Part shown: positions 26,648 to 33,051 of the stretch, in pieces
How positions within the stretch are numbered: the first letter of the stretch is position 1
How the letters are laid out: every line of letters begins with the position of its first letter
DNA from: Lachnospiraceae bacterium UBA1712
Lineage (GTDB): Bacteria > Bacillota > Clostridia > Lachnospirales > Lachnospiraceae
Assembly (NCBI GenBank): GCA_002317175.1
Contig: DCJA01000028.1
Coordinates: forward strand, 1 to 47,940
Reading direction: 5' to 3'
DNA: 47,940 bases
Made by a program: the position numbers and the translations under genes
Notes under the pieces: generated by a model
Told to the model about the DNA's origin: nothing
The model's database searches: none
Seen by the model: only the letters and a program-made list of their open reading frames with translations

Positions 26648-26752
26648 AAGAAATCAACGGATATTAGCGTGTCCGATGGTTATCGGAAACAAGGTAAATA
26701 ATTACGGTGTTACAAACGGCTATTCCCTATTGCAGTAGGGGATAGCCATTTT
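26648..26752 (+). ncRNA. Putative antisense antitoxin RNA, about 105 nt
   Basis: Predicted from a promoter at 26613-26641 and a hairpin at 26718-26747 followed by TTTT. It would be complementary to the 3' end of the toxin transcript, including its stop codon region. The layout matches convergent type I modules such as txpA/RatA or bsrG/SR4. The ends are estimates. Confidence 0.5.
26718..26752. terminator. Hairpin shared by toxin mRNA and antisense RNA ends
   Basis: GGCTAT and CCCTA (26718-26729) pair with TAGGG and ATAGCC (26736-26747), one mismatch. TTTT follows on the plus strand; the minus strand has only a weak GTTTG. Confidence 0.7.
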
Positions 26753-26837
26753 ACTTCTTATGGTTGTGGTGGTTATCTATGTATGCCAAGGCAGCAAAGA
26801 CTACCAGTAGCAATGTAAGCACTTCAAGTGTACTCAT
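26751..26837 (-). CDS. Putative holin-like toxin (type I toxin), 28 aa
   Basis: Minus-strand reading from the ATG at 26835-26837 gives MSTLEVLTLLLVVFAALAY followed by IDNHHNHKK and a stop. The N-terminal MSTxExL, one hydrophobic helix and a short basic tail match the small 'putative holin-like toxin' family (TxpA-type, PF16935 as I recall). Such peptides insert in the membrane from inside. AAAGGAGG lies 5 bp before the ATG but is buried in a hairpin. It has its own promoter (26910-26938), a 3' hairpin and a convergent antisense promoter. Confidence 0.82.
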   Translation of the reverse strand: MSTLEVLTLLLVVFAALAYIDNHHNHKK

Positions 26838-26842
26838 AGTTT

Positions 26843-26865
26843 CCTCCTTTCCGTTTCCGAAAAGG
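26843..26865 (-). promoter_or_regulatory. Hairpin masking the toxin Shine-Dalgarno sequence
   Basis: On the minus strand CCTTTTCG (26865-26858) pairs with CGGAAAGG (26853-26846) around a GAAA tetraloop: seven Watson-Crick pairs plus one G-U. The AAAGG half of the AAAGGAGG ribosome-binding site is in the stem. Confidence 0.75.
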
Positions 26866-26909
26866 ACCACCAGACTATCCCTACAATATTCTCAACCGAT
26901 TACTTAATT

Positions 26910-26938
26910 ATTATATCACATCATCATCAAACGAACAA
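26910..26938 (-). promoter_or_regulatory. SigA promoter of the toxin gene
   Basis: The minus strand has TTGTTC (26933-26938), a 17-bp spacer and TATAAT (26910-26915). The start would be near 26903, a leader of about 65 nt containing the SD-masking hairpin. Confidence 0.72.
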
Positions 26939-26990
26939 GTGTTTGGTATTTTCCTTTATTTTTCAGAAAACATTCTAGAAAAATGGTATG

Positions 26991-27029
26991 AAAAAAACCG
27001 TTTGGATTGAACAAACGTCAACCAAACGG
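26991..27029 (-). terminator. Strong terminator at the left end of the integrated element, probably the displaced response-regulator terminator
   Basis: CCGTTTGG (26998-27005) pairs with CCAAACGG (27022-27029), with seven T on the minus strand (complement of 26991-26997). The plus strand also has a T run at about 27036-27043. The nearest upstream complete minus-strand gene is the element's lipoprotein, which has its own terminator at 27511-27536. Confidence 0.85.
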
Positions 27030-27082
27030 CTTTGCCTTTTTTTATGTTATTTTTACAAAATAAATTTGCCTTGGAACAACTT

Positions 27083-27118
27083 TTATACCTTGAATCTATA
27101 TCCCACACCCCAAATAGT
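27083..27118 (-). repeat. attL-like copy of the response-regulator 3' end
   Basis: On the minus strand it encodes TIWGVGYRFKV and a stop, but an in-frame TAA lies two codons before, so it is not part of a gene. It matches 31098-31133 at 28 of 36 bases; the longest identical block is ACCTTGAA (27087-27094). Confidence 0.8.
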
Positions 27119-27252
27119 CTTTTATTTTCTGGATAGCTATTTTAATGGTTATTAATGCGCAAAAAGCCTTTATTTATCGGTGTTTGACGCCTTCCATCTT
27201 TTTGCTGGTTAAATTTTTCAATTTGTTTTTAAACCTAATATCTATTCTTAAC

Positions 27253-27301
27253 GCTTGCATTTTTGCTTGCATTCGCACATCTAGCAAAATTTGCTTGCAT
27301 T
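27253..27301 (+). repeat. Arm-type repeats, left end: three copies of GCTTGCATT
   Basis: Copies start at 27253, 27265 and 27293. The first two are 12 bp apart, exactly the spacing of the pair at the right end of the element, and in the same orientation. They are candidate binding sites for the integrase N-terminal domain. Around them (27130-27510) I see no gene: the 78-residue plus-strand frame has no ribosome-binding site and no coding character. Confidence 0.6.
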
Positions 27302-27510
27302 TATATAATATAGACGGATATCAAAATCAAATTGATTTCTTAATAATACATACTATATATTCAAAAATCAAACGTATGTGAACACTATACTTTGTATATA
27401 ATATTGAATTAAAAATAATAATATAAATATAAGCAACTTATTTGATATTATTTATAGATATTTTGATTGAATATCAAATGCAACTATTAATAAAATCCAC
27501 AAGAATCTAA

Positions 27511-27536
27511 AAAAGCACTCGAAAGAGTGCTTTTTT
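27511..27536. terminator. Bidirectional terminator after the SH3 lipoprotein gene
   Basis: AAAGCACTC (27512-27520) pairs with GAGTGCTTT (27525-27533) around a GAAA loop, with T runs on both strands. It lies 13 bp after the lipoprotein stop codon. Confidence 0.92.
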
Positions 27537-27548
27537 GTCAATATTAAA

Positions 27549-28406
27549 TTATCTTTCGTATGTATTGATTACATCGACAGGATATGTTTGCTTTAATTCG
27601 TCATTATATAAGAAACAAATATATGTTACTGGTGCATATTTACCATCACTTATACCTCCTGCTGTTGCATCAGGATAACCTGGATATCTTTCCTTTAAGA
27701 TATTACAATATATATCTGTATCGGCAAAATTAAATTTTGTAGCAATATCATCTTGTGACTGACCATACCATACAAAATAAAAATCTTTATCAATCCAAGT
27801 GTAATATGGGTATTGTCCTGTACCTGCCTGACCGCCGCCATTATTTGCAGGTGGATTGTTATTTACAGGTGTATTAGTTTCAGCAGGTGGTGCAACTTCT
27901 ACCTTTTCATTTACTAAGAAACTGTTAGAAACATATGCGACACTTCCATTATAATCAATTCTGTACCAACCAGTTTCATTACATTTACCAGTTACAGTTA
28001 CTTCTTGATTCTGTGAAAGACTTCCAACTTTATTTCCAGACTGGTCTGGCAAGTCTCTAACGTTTACAGTTGACTTAGCGTACATTGTTGCAGATGTGTC
28101 TGAATATGTATATGTAGTAGTTTCTGTTTCATCTGAAACATTTTCTTCTACAATTTCTTCCACTTTTTCTTCAACAAGTGTATCTTCTGCTTCTTCAATA
28201 ACTTCTTCAACAGCTTCCTCATTTATTTCAGATGTCGGTTCTTCCATTTCAATTACCTCTTCGGCAATTGTATCTTCATTAGTATTCACTTCTATTTCAG
28301 CAACATCCGTGGTTTCTATGTTTTCAGTAACATCTGTATTTGAACCACATGCAATCAGTCCTAATGATATTATTGAAATTAAAACTAAATAAAGAATTTT
28401 CTTCAT
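27549..28406 (-). CDS. Acidic SH3-domain lipoprotein (element cargo)
   Basis: The 285-residue product has a lipoprotein signal ending LIAC (Cys20). A 75-residue Glu/Thr-rich stretch follows (about 25-100), then an SH3b domain (about 108-165; YAKSTVNVRDLPDQSG, GWYRIDYNGSVAYVS), a Pro/Asn/Gly linker (171-198) and an unknown C-terminal domain (199-285) rich in aromatic residues. It should be anchored outside the membrane with the acidic stalk spanning the wall and SH3b contacting peptidoglycan. GGAGGG precedes the ATG and a good promoter lies at 28430-28458. The role in the element is unknown; surface exclusion or adhesion are only guesses. Confidence 0.88.
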   Translation of the reverse strand: MKKILYLVLISIISLGLIACGSNTDVTENIETTDVAEIEVNTNEDTIAEEVIEMEEPTSEINEEAVEEVIEEAEDTLVEEKVEEIVEENVSDETETTTYTYSDTSATMYAKSTVNVRDLPDQSGNKVGSLSQNQEVTVTGKCNETGWYRIDYNGSVAYVSNSFLVNEKVEVAPPAETNTPVNNNPPANNGGGQAGTGQYPYYTWIDKDFYFVWYGQSQDDIATKFNFADTDIYCNILKERYPGYPDATAGGISDGKYAPVTYICFLYNDELKQTYPVDVINTYER

Positions 28407-28429
28407 ACAAATCCCTCCATATATAAAAT

Positions 28430-28458
28430 ATTATATATATGAGGTATACCACTCGCAA
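28430..28458 (-). promoter_or_regulatory. SigA promoter of the SH3 lipoprotein gene
   Basis: The minus strand has TTGCGA (28453-28458), a 17-bp spacer and TATAAT (28430-28435), about 25 bp before the ATG. Confidence 0.75.
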
Positions 28459-28469
28459 CAAATTTTAAA

Positions 28470-29225
28470 TTACTTATGGATATTTTGTGCAAATTGTTTT
28501 TTATTTTGAGTTTTATCTATTTCATTAATTTTCATTTTGGTTCCAGTAATGACTGCCATAACATCCTGAAACAATTTAGGTAGCCTATCTAACAATGGTG
28601 CAATTAGTTTTTCTATTATTTCTAATGCTTTCATAACCGTGTCATACTTGGTTTTATTAATAACAGCATCAAAATGCTCCGAAGTCCATCCATTATCATT
28701 AAGTTCTTCAATATAATCCTGCATGACTTCCTGTATTTCTTCTTTTGCTTCCTCAAATGCCATAGCTTCCAATTGTAATTGTTCCTTCTGCTTCTTGATT
28801 TCTTCTGTCATTTCAATAAAATCATTTAATCGGTCATCTTTTGGTCTATCTGCTTTATATTTCTTTGGATTCATCTTCTGGTATTCTTCCCAGAATAGAT
28901 TTACGTAGTAATCTCTTTTATCAGGTTCTTTATCAATCAAACTATTATAATATTCAATTCGTTCTTGCTTCCATTGATTGAAAGCCATTCTTTCTGGTGT
29001 AATAATTGTTCCCTGAATCCCCCTGTCATTGATTTGCTTTTGCAACCACTCATGAAGATTATTAAATAATTTTTTGTTAAATAGCTTGTTAGCATTAAAC
29101 TTCTTTGTATATGATGTCTTAATTCTTCTTGTTACTTCACGCGCTTTCTTTTCATCATAAACCTTAACATCTTTGGATTTAGTGAATTCTTCACATTCTT
29201 CGATTGGCATGCATATGTAATGCAT
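28470..29225 (-). CDS. Coiled-coil protein of unknown function (element gene)
   Basis: The 251-residue charged protein has no signal peptide. The N-terminal half is basic (VTRRIKTSYTKKFNANKLFN). It also has a TIITPERMAFNQWKQERIEYY segment and a strongly predicted coiled coil near residues 135-175 (EMTEEIKKQKEQLQLEAMAF, then EEAKEEIQEVMQDYIEEL). The C-terminal part is helical (IIEKLIAPLLDRLPKLF). I do not recognise the family. It shows no relaxase histidine cluster, primase or helicase motif. There is no ribosome-binding site, and TATAAT ends 5 bp before the ATG, so the mRNA may be leaderless, or translation may start at a later Met such as residue 6. Confidence 0.75.
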   Translation of the reverse strand: MHYICMPIEECEEFTKSKDVKVYDEKKAREVTRRIKTSYTKKFNANKLFNKKLFNNLHEWLQKQINDRGIQGTIITPERMAFNQWKQERIEYYNSLIDKEPDKRDYYVNLFWEEYQKMNPKKYKADRPKDDRLNDFIEMTEEIKKQKEQLQLEAMAFEEAKEEIQEVMQDYIEELNDNGWTSEHFDAVINKTKYDTVMKALEIIEKLIAPLLDRLPKLFQDVMAVITGTKMKINEIDKTQNKKQFAQNIHK

Positions 29226-29230
29226 ACCTA

Positions 29231-29260
29231 ATTATAATGATTTTGATTAAAAATCAACAA
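29231..29260 (-). promoter_or_regulatory. Promoter with internal palindrome before the coiled-coil gene
   Basis: The minus strand has TTGTTG (29255-29260), an 18-bp spacer and TATAAT (29231-29236). A perfect 6-3-6 palindrome TTGATT-AAA-AATCAA (29243-29257) fills the space between the hexamers and would block RNA polymerase if bound. Confidence 0.5.
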
Positions 29261-29291
29261 AAGAACAAGACCACCAATTTTGGCGGTCTTG
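29259..29291 (-). terminator. Terminator of the integrase gene
   Basis: An 11-bp stem (29266-29276 with 29281-29291, one G-U on the minus strand) with an AAAT loop is followed on the minus strand by TTCTTTTG. It begins 3 bp after the integrase stop codon. Confidence 0.8.
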
Positions 29292-29294
29292 TTT

Positions 29295-30965
29295 TTATTC
29301 ATAATCAATCAATATATCCTTAGGCGGATTGCTATTCAATCTTTCTTCAAGTGCTTTTTCTAATCTTTGTCTTTTTCTAGCTTTTAATCGGTCTTTTTGG
29401 AAATCTGTCAAAGCATCGTATTCTGCTTTTCTTCGCAGTTCATTCATTCTCCATTCTGCTGAGATATCTGTATATATCACATCATTCCAAAAGCGTGTAA
29501 CATCCCATCTTGCGCCAACATCTTCATTATAAACAGTTGTTGAAGTGTTTGACATATTCTTTGGTAAACTATGACCTGCGCTCTGAAATACTTGAAAATA
29601 TGATGCGGGTGTAATTATTGTGCCATCAACCTTTTTTACTCCTTGTAAAGATAGTGTTATATATGTATGCCTTCCATCATGGATACGACCGTAAGGAAGC
29701 CTATTTTTTTTATCCTTTTCTCTGGCATTATTAATTTGATCAAAAATTTCTTTCCATCTGCGTGATACTTTTCCTGTATGGCATACATAGTTCTGTAACA
29801 AATTGATTTCCCATTGCATTACATATTCGTCTGGCTTAACACTTCGCCCAAGAATTCTTTCCTGCCATTCCTTATATAGCTTGATTGTATCTAAACCTGC
29901 TTTATGTAGTTCAATAGTTCTAATTTTTTCACGTTTTGGAAGTTTTGTTGTATCCTTAGTAACTAGCTGTACACGATTATGGCAAATAATAACTTCATTT
30001 GTAGCGAAATTAATATCCTTCCACATTAATCCACAAAGCTCACCACGTCTTAATCCTTGTGTCATTGACATTACAACAATATATAAAAATGTTGGGTCTT
30101 CCAATTTACAAGCTTCTTTTATCAGTTCATTCAACTCATCATAATGAAGAGCAACCGCTTTGTATTCTGTTTCAGGAGCAGTGATTTGGGCAGGAATAAC
30201 AACATTTTCAAAAATACCATACTTTGCTTTATCCTTCATCATAAATTCCCATATAGCTTTTAAGTGTGATTTGTACTTTTCAATTGATGCCCTAGATGCT
30301 TTATGTTCCTTCTTGTTTTCCTCAAATGCAAAATAGTCTTCAATCTGCTGAACATCAATATGCTTTACATACGTTTTTCCTTCACCTGTAAAATATTTAC
30401 GAAAATGATCGGTCTGTATTCTTAACTGATTTAAATATGATTCTGTCTTCTTGCCTTCTTTTACCAGCTTTTCAATAGATTCATAATATGCCTCAGCAGC
30501 TTCAATTACAGTTGCACCATACTTGTTATATTCTCTATTTCTTTGCTTTGCTTCAATCTTTTCAAGTTGATGCTGATTTCTCCATTTAATAGCATCATCC
30601 TTGTTAGTAAAGGTCTTTCTTTGCTGAACCTGTTTTTGTACATGCATATTTTTCTTTTCATCAAAAACAGTCACTCGCTTAAAAGTAATAGTAACCTCAT
30701 AACTATGAAATTTGCCGTCCTTATATTTTATACGAATTCCTTTTTCGTTCTTTAATGGTTTATATGTTATACGCGCCTTAGGTTTGCTTTCCTTCTTTTC
30801 ATCATGTATTAATAATGCTTCCTCGGCTGCTTTAACATTTTCTCTTTTAATCGCTTCATCTTCTAATAAAAATTCCAGTTCCTCAGGTTCTGAATGAACA
30901 AGCGGCGCAGTAGATATCATTTCTAATTCAAGTCCTAAATCTTTATTATTCTTATCCTTAGACAT
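29295..30965 (-). CDS. int: Tyrosine-type site-specific integrase
   Basis: The 556-residue product is long for the family. An acidic/basic N-terminal extension (1-65) precedes an AP2-like arm-binding region (about 66-135), a SAM-like core-binding domain (about 148-245) and the catalytic domain. Catalytic residues visible are Arg306 (TQGLRRGEL), His429-xx-Arg432 (IHDGRHTYI), His465 (SAGHS) and nucleophile Tyr479 (TTVYNEDV), so the enzyme looks intact. GGGGG lies 8 bp before the ATG. It sits at the right end of the element, reading inward from the response-regulator gene. The GCTTGCATT-type repeats lie in its leader, which suggests self-regulation. Confidence 0.93.
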   Translation of the reverse strand: MSKDKNNKDLGLELEMISTAPLVHSEPEELEFLLEDEAIKRENVKAAEEALLIHDEKKESKPKARITYKPLKNEKGIRIKYKDGKFHSYEVTITFKRVTVFDEKKNMHVQKQVQQRKTFTNKDDAIKWRNQHQLEKIEAKQRNREYNKYGATVIEAAEAYYESIEKLVKEGKKTESYLNQLRIQTDHFRKYFTGEGKTYVKHIDVQQIEDYFAFEENKKEHKASRASIEKYKSHLKAIWEFMMKDKAKYGIFENVVIPAQITAPETEYKAVALHYDELNELIKEACKLEDPTFLYIVVMSMTQGLRRGELCGLMWKDINFATNEVIICHNRVQLVTKDTTKLPKREKIRTIELHKAGLDTIKLYKEWQERILGRSVKPDEYVMQWEINLLQNYVCHTGKVSRRWKEIFDQINNAREKDKKNRLPYGRIHDGRHTYITLSLQGVKKVDGTIITPASYFQVFQSAGHSLPKNMSNTSTTVYNEDVGARWDVTRFWNDVIYTDISAEWRMNELRRKAEYDALTDFQKDRLKARKRQRLEKALEERLNSNPPKDILIDYE

Positions 30966-31002
30966 AAAAAAGCCCCCTTTTCTCTATATAGCGTTTTTTG
31001 AT

Positions 31003-31023
31003 GCTTGCATTTATGATTGCATT
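31003..31023 (+). repeat. Arm-type repeats, right end
   Basis: GCTTGCATT (31003-31011) and GATTGCATT (31015-31023) are 12 bp apart, in the same orientation and spacing as the pair at the left end. They lie 38-58 bp upstream of the integrase ATG. Confidence 0.6.
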
Positions 31024-31097
31024 TTAACTCTCAAAAAAGGCTGTGTAAAGTGAAAAAGTGGCTTTTTATGCGATGTTTGTTATATATTTATTTTCGT

Positions 31098-31133
31098 TTA
31101 AACCTTGAAGCGGTAGCCCACTCCCCAGATTGT
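31098..31133 (-). repeat. attR-like site forming the 3' end of the response-regulator gene
   Basis: These bases are the last 11 codons and stop of the response-regulator gene. They match 27083-27118 at 28 of 36 positions; all 8 differences are synonymous. Confidence 0.8.
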
Positions 31134-31787
31134 CTCAATGTATTGAGGTTTTGCTGTATCGATTTCAATCTTCTCGCGGATCTTCTTGATATGTACAGTT
31201 ACAGTTGCAATATCTCCAAAGGAATCCATATCCCATATTTCTCTGAATAATTCCTCTTTGGTATATACATGATTTGGATTCTCTGCAAGGAAAGTTAATA
31301 GATCAAACTCTTTTGTAGTAAAGGTTCTTTCTTCGCCATCTATATATACTCTTCTGGCTGTTTTATCTATCTTTATTCCACGAATTTCAATTACATCATT
31401 TACCTTCTGATTTGTATTGACCAGACGTTCATATCTTGAAAGATGCGCCTTTACTCTGGCTACAAGCTCACTTGGACTGAATGGCTTTGTCATATAATCA
31501 TCTGCACCAAGCCCGAGACCACGAATCTTGTCTATGTCCTCTTTCTTGGCTGATACCATGATTATTGGCATATCCTTCTTTTCTCTAATCTGTCTGCATA
31601 CTTCAAATCCATCAATTCCAGGTAGCATAAGATCAAGCACGATAATATCAAAATCTTCATCCAGTGCTTTCTTTAATCCCGTATCTCCTGCATTCTCAAT
31701 CGTTACATCAAAACCACTGAGTTCCAAATAGTCTTTCTCAAGATCTGCAATTGCAACTTCATCTTCTATAATAAGTACTTTACTCAT
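31098..31787 (-). CDS. OmpR/PhoB-family response regulator
   Basis: The 229-residue product has a receiver domain (1-120; acidic E8/D9, phospho-acceptor Asp52 in IIVLDLMLPG, Ser79, Lys101 in MTKPF) and a C-terminal winged helix (about 133-229) ending in the conserved wing strand TIWGVGYRF. Its ATG overlaps the kinase stop codon (ATGA), so the two are co-translated. The last codons coincide with the right attachment-like repeat: the gene is intact, but its 3' end and everything downstream belong to the element. Regulated genes are unknown. Confidence 0.95.
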   Translation of the reverse strand: MSKVLIIEDEVAIADLEKDYLELSGFDVTIENAGDTGLKKALDEDFDIIVLDLMLPGIDGFEVCRQIREKKDMPIIMVSAKKEDIDKIRGLGLGADDYMTKPFSPSELVARVKAHLSRYERLVNTNQKVNDVIEIRGIKIDKTARRVYIDGEERTFTTKEFDLLTFLAENPNHVYTKEELFREIWDMDSFGDIATVTVHIKKIREKIEIDTAKPQYIETIWGVGYRFKV

Positions 31788-32875
31788 GCCTGCTCACTCT
31801 CCTCATTTTGTCCAACATACTTTCTCATTACAAAATGCATACAGGTTCCTTCTCCCTCTTTGCTGGTCGCCCATATGTATCCACCATGATCTTCCACAAT
31901 TTTCTTAACAATAGAAAGCCCTATACCGCTACCGCCCTTTGATGAATTGCGGGATGCATCCGTGCGATAAAATCTTTCAAATATATTGCCAAGATCTTTG
32001 TTGGCAATGCCTTTTCCGTTGTCCTCTATCTCAACACGTATTGAATCAACTGCATCTAACAGACGTATATCAATGATTCCGTGTTCTTTATCCATATATT
32101 TTACTGAATTACCAATTATGTTATTAATAACCTTCTTAAGCTGTTCTGGGTCTGCAATTATTCTTGTTCCCGGCTCGAGAAGATTAGAATAATTAAGCTC
32201 TATATTATTGTTATCCAGATCCATTCCAACTTCTTCAATACAGTCATTAAAGAAATCAGACACATCTATCCTGTGGAAGGTGTATGGAATTCTGTTTGAA
32301 TCGATTCCTGAATAATAGGTAAGTTCATTAATCAGTCGATCCATATCATTGGCCTTATTATAAATGGTCTTTATATACTTCTCTTTCTTTTCGTCTGTGT
32401 CAGCTACACCATCTATAATTCCTTCAACATAGCCCTTAATCGCTGTAATAGGAGTCTTCAGATCATGAGTGATGTTACTTATAAGTTCTCTGTTCTGCTG
32501 CTCATTGCGAATAGTATCCTCTGAGCTTTCTTTCAGTCTGAGTCTCATATCCTCATAGCTCTTATATAATTCGCCAATTTCTCCACCTATCTCATCACGA
32601 GGAAGCGCATAGTCAAAATTACCTTCAGCTATGCAGCCCATAGCCTCATTTAATCGCCTGATATGTGCAAATACTCCCTTGTTTGTCCAGGTCGTTAGAA
32701 TAAGACTCATCAGAATAAGTACCACAATCAGTGCAATAAATACCTGCATGAAAATAGCCTTTGGCACAAACTCACTTCCAGAAAGAATAACCATTAAAAA
32801 TCCCACTAAAGCTGTAAAAATGGGAAATGACATCATAATCGCATATGTAATTGTCAGTCTTTTTTTCAATTTCAT
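31784..32875 (-). CDS. Membrane sensor histidine kinase
   Basis: The 363-residue product has two membrane segments (about 12-32 and 41-62) with almost no outside loop, a HAMP domain (about 63-115), HisKA with SNITHDLKTPITAIKG (His137), and an HATPase domain with N-box (250-260), DNGKG (285-289) and GSGIGLSI (315-322). The tiny external loop implies it senses the membrane or a partner protein. A TATACT ends 6 bp before the ATG and there is no Shine-Dalgarno site, so it may be translated from a leaderless mRNA. The response regulator follows with a 4-bp overlap. Confidence 0.94.
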   Translation of the reverse strand: MKLKKRLTITYAIMMSFPIFTALVGFLMVILSGSEFVPKAIFMQVFIALIVVLILMSLILTTWTNKGVFAHIRRLNEAMGCIAEGNFDYALPRDEIGGEIGELYKSYEDMRLRLKESSEDTIRNEQQNRELISNITHDLKTPITAIKGYVEGIIDGVADTDEKKEKYIKTIYNKANDMDRLINELTYYSGIDSNRIPYTFHRIDVSDFFNDCIEEVGMDLDNNNIELNYSNLLEPGTRIIADPEQLKKVINNIIGNSVKYMDKEHGIIDIRLLDAVDSIRVEIEDNGKGIANKDLGNIFERFYRTDASRNSSKGGSGIGLSIVKKIVEDHGGYIWATSKEGEGTCMHFVMRKYVGQNEESEQA

Positions 32876-33051
32876 GTAATCAGTATATCACTTAATAAAT
32901 AGGATAAAAGAAAGTATTTAAGATATATTTATTAAAAAAAAATAAAAAAGTGTACGGGCAAATAAAATTAATTCTTTCAAGCGCATAGATTATTTGAAAT
33001 AATAGTATTATTATATACATGCAAATAATTTAAACAGGGGGGTACATCCAC

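Larger units (their letters stand above)
27083..31133. mobile_element. About 4-kb integrative element in the 3' end of a response-regulator gene
   Basis: The limits are a 36-bp imperfect direct repeat (27083-27118 and 31098-31133). Inside are a tyrosine integrase next to the right end, a coiled-coil protein, an SH3 lipoprotein and an AT-rich 380-bp left end without genes (27130-27510), which carries repeated GCTTGCATT motifs also found at the right end. All three genes point left. No relaxase or replication gene was seen, so it would have to be mobilised by other means. The model is inferred; no empty site is available here. Confidence 0.75.

Noticed and set aside
27253..27301. CRISPR-like repeats
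   Set aside because: Only three 9-bp units with unequal 12- and 28-bp spacing, no spacers and no cas genes.
27145..27381. 78-residue plus-strand frame at the left end of the element
   Set aside because: No ribosome-binding site, composition follows the AT-rich noncoding DNA, and it spans the GCTTGCATT repeats.
28470..29225. Reading the coiled-coil element protein as a MobV/Pre-type relaxase remnant
   Set aside because: No histidine cluster or other relaxase motif is present; only helical character is shared.
31030..31075. Terminator between the response regulator and the integrase
   Set aside because: The only stem is A5/T5 with a mismatched GCC core and a long loop, too weak to call.
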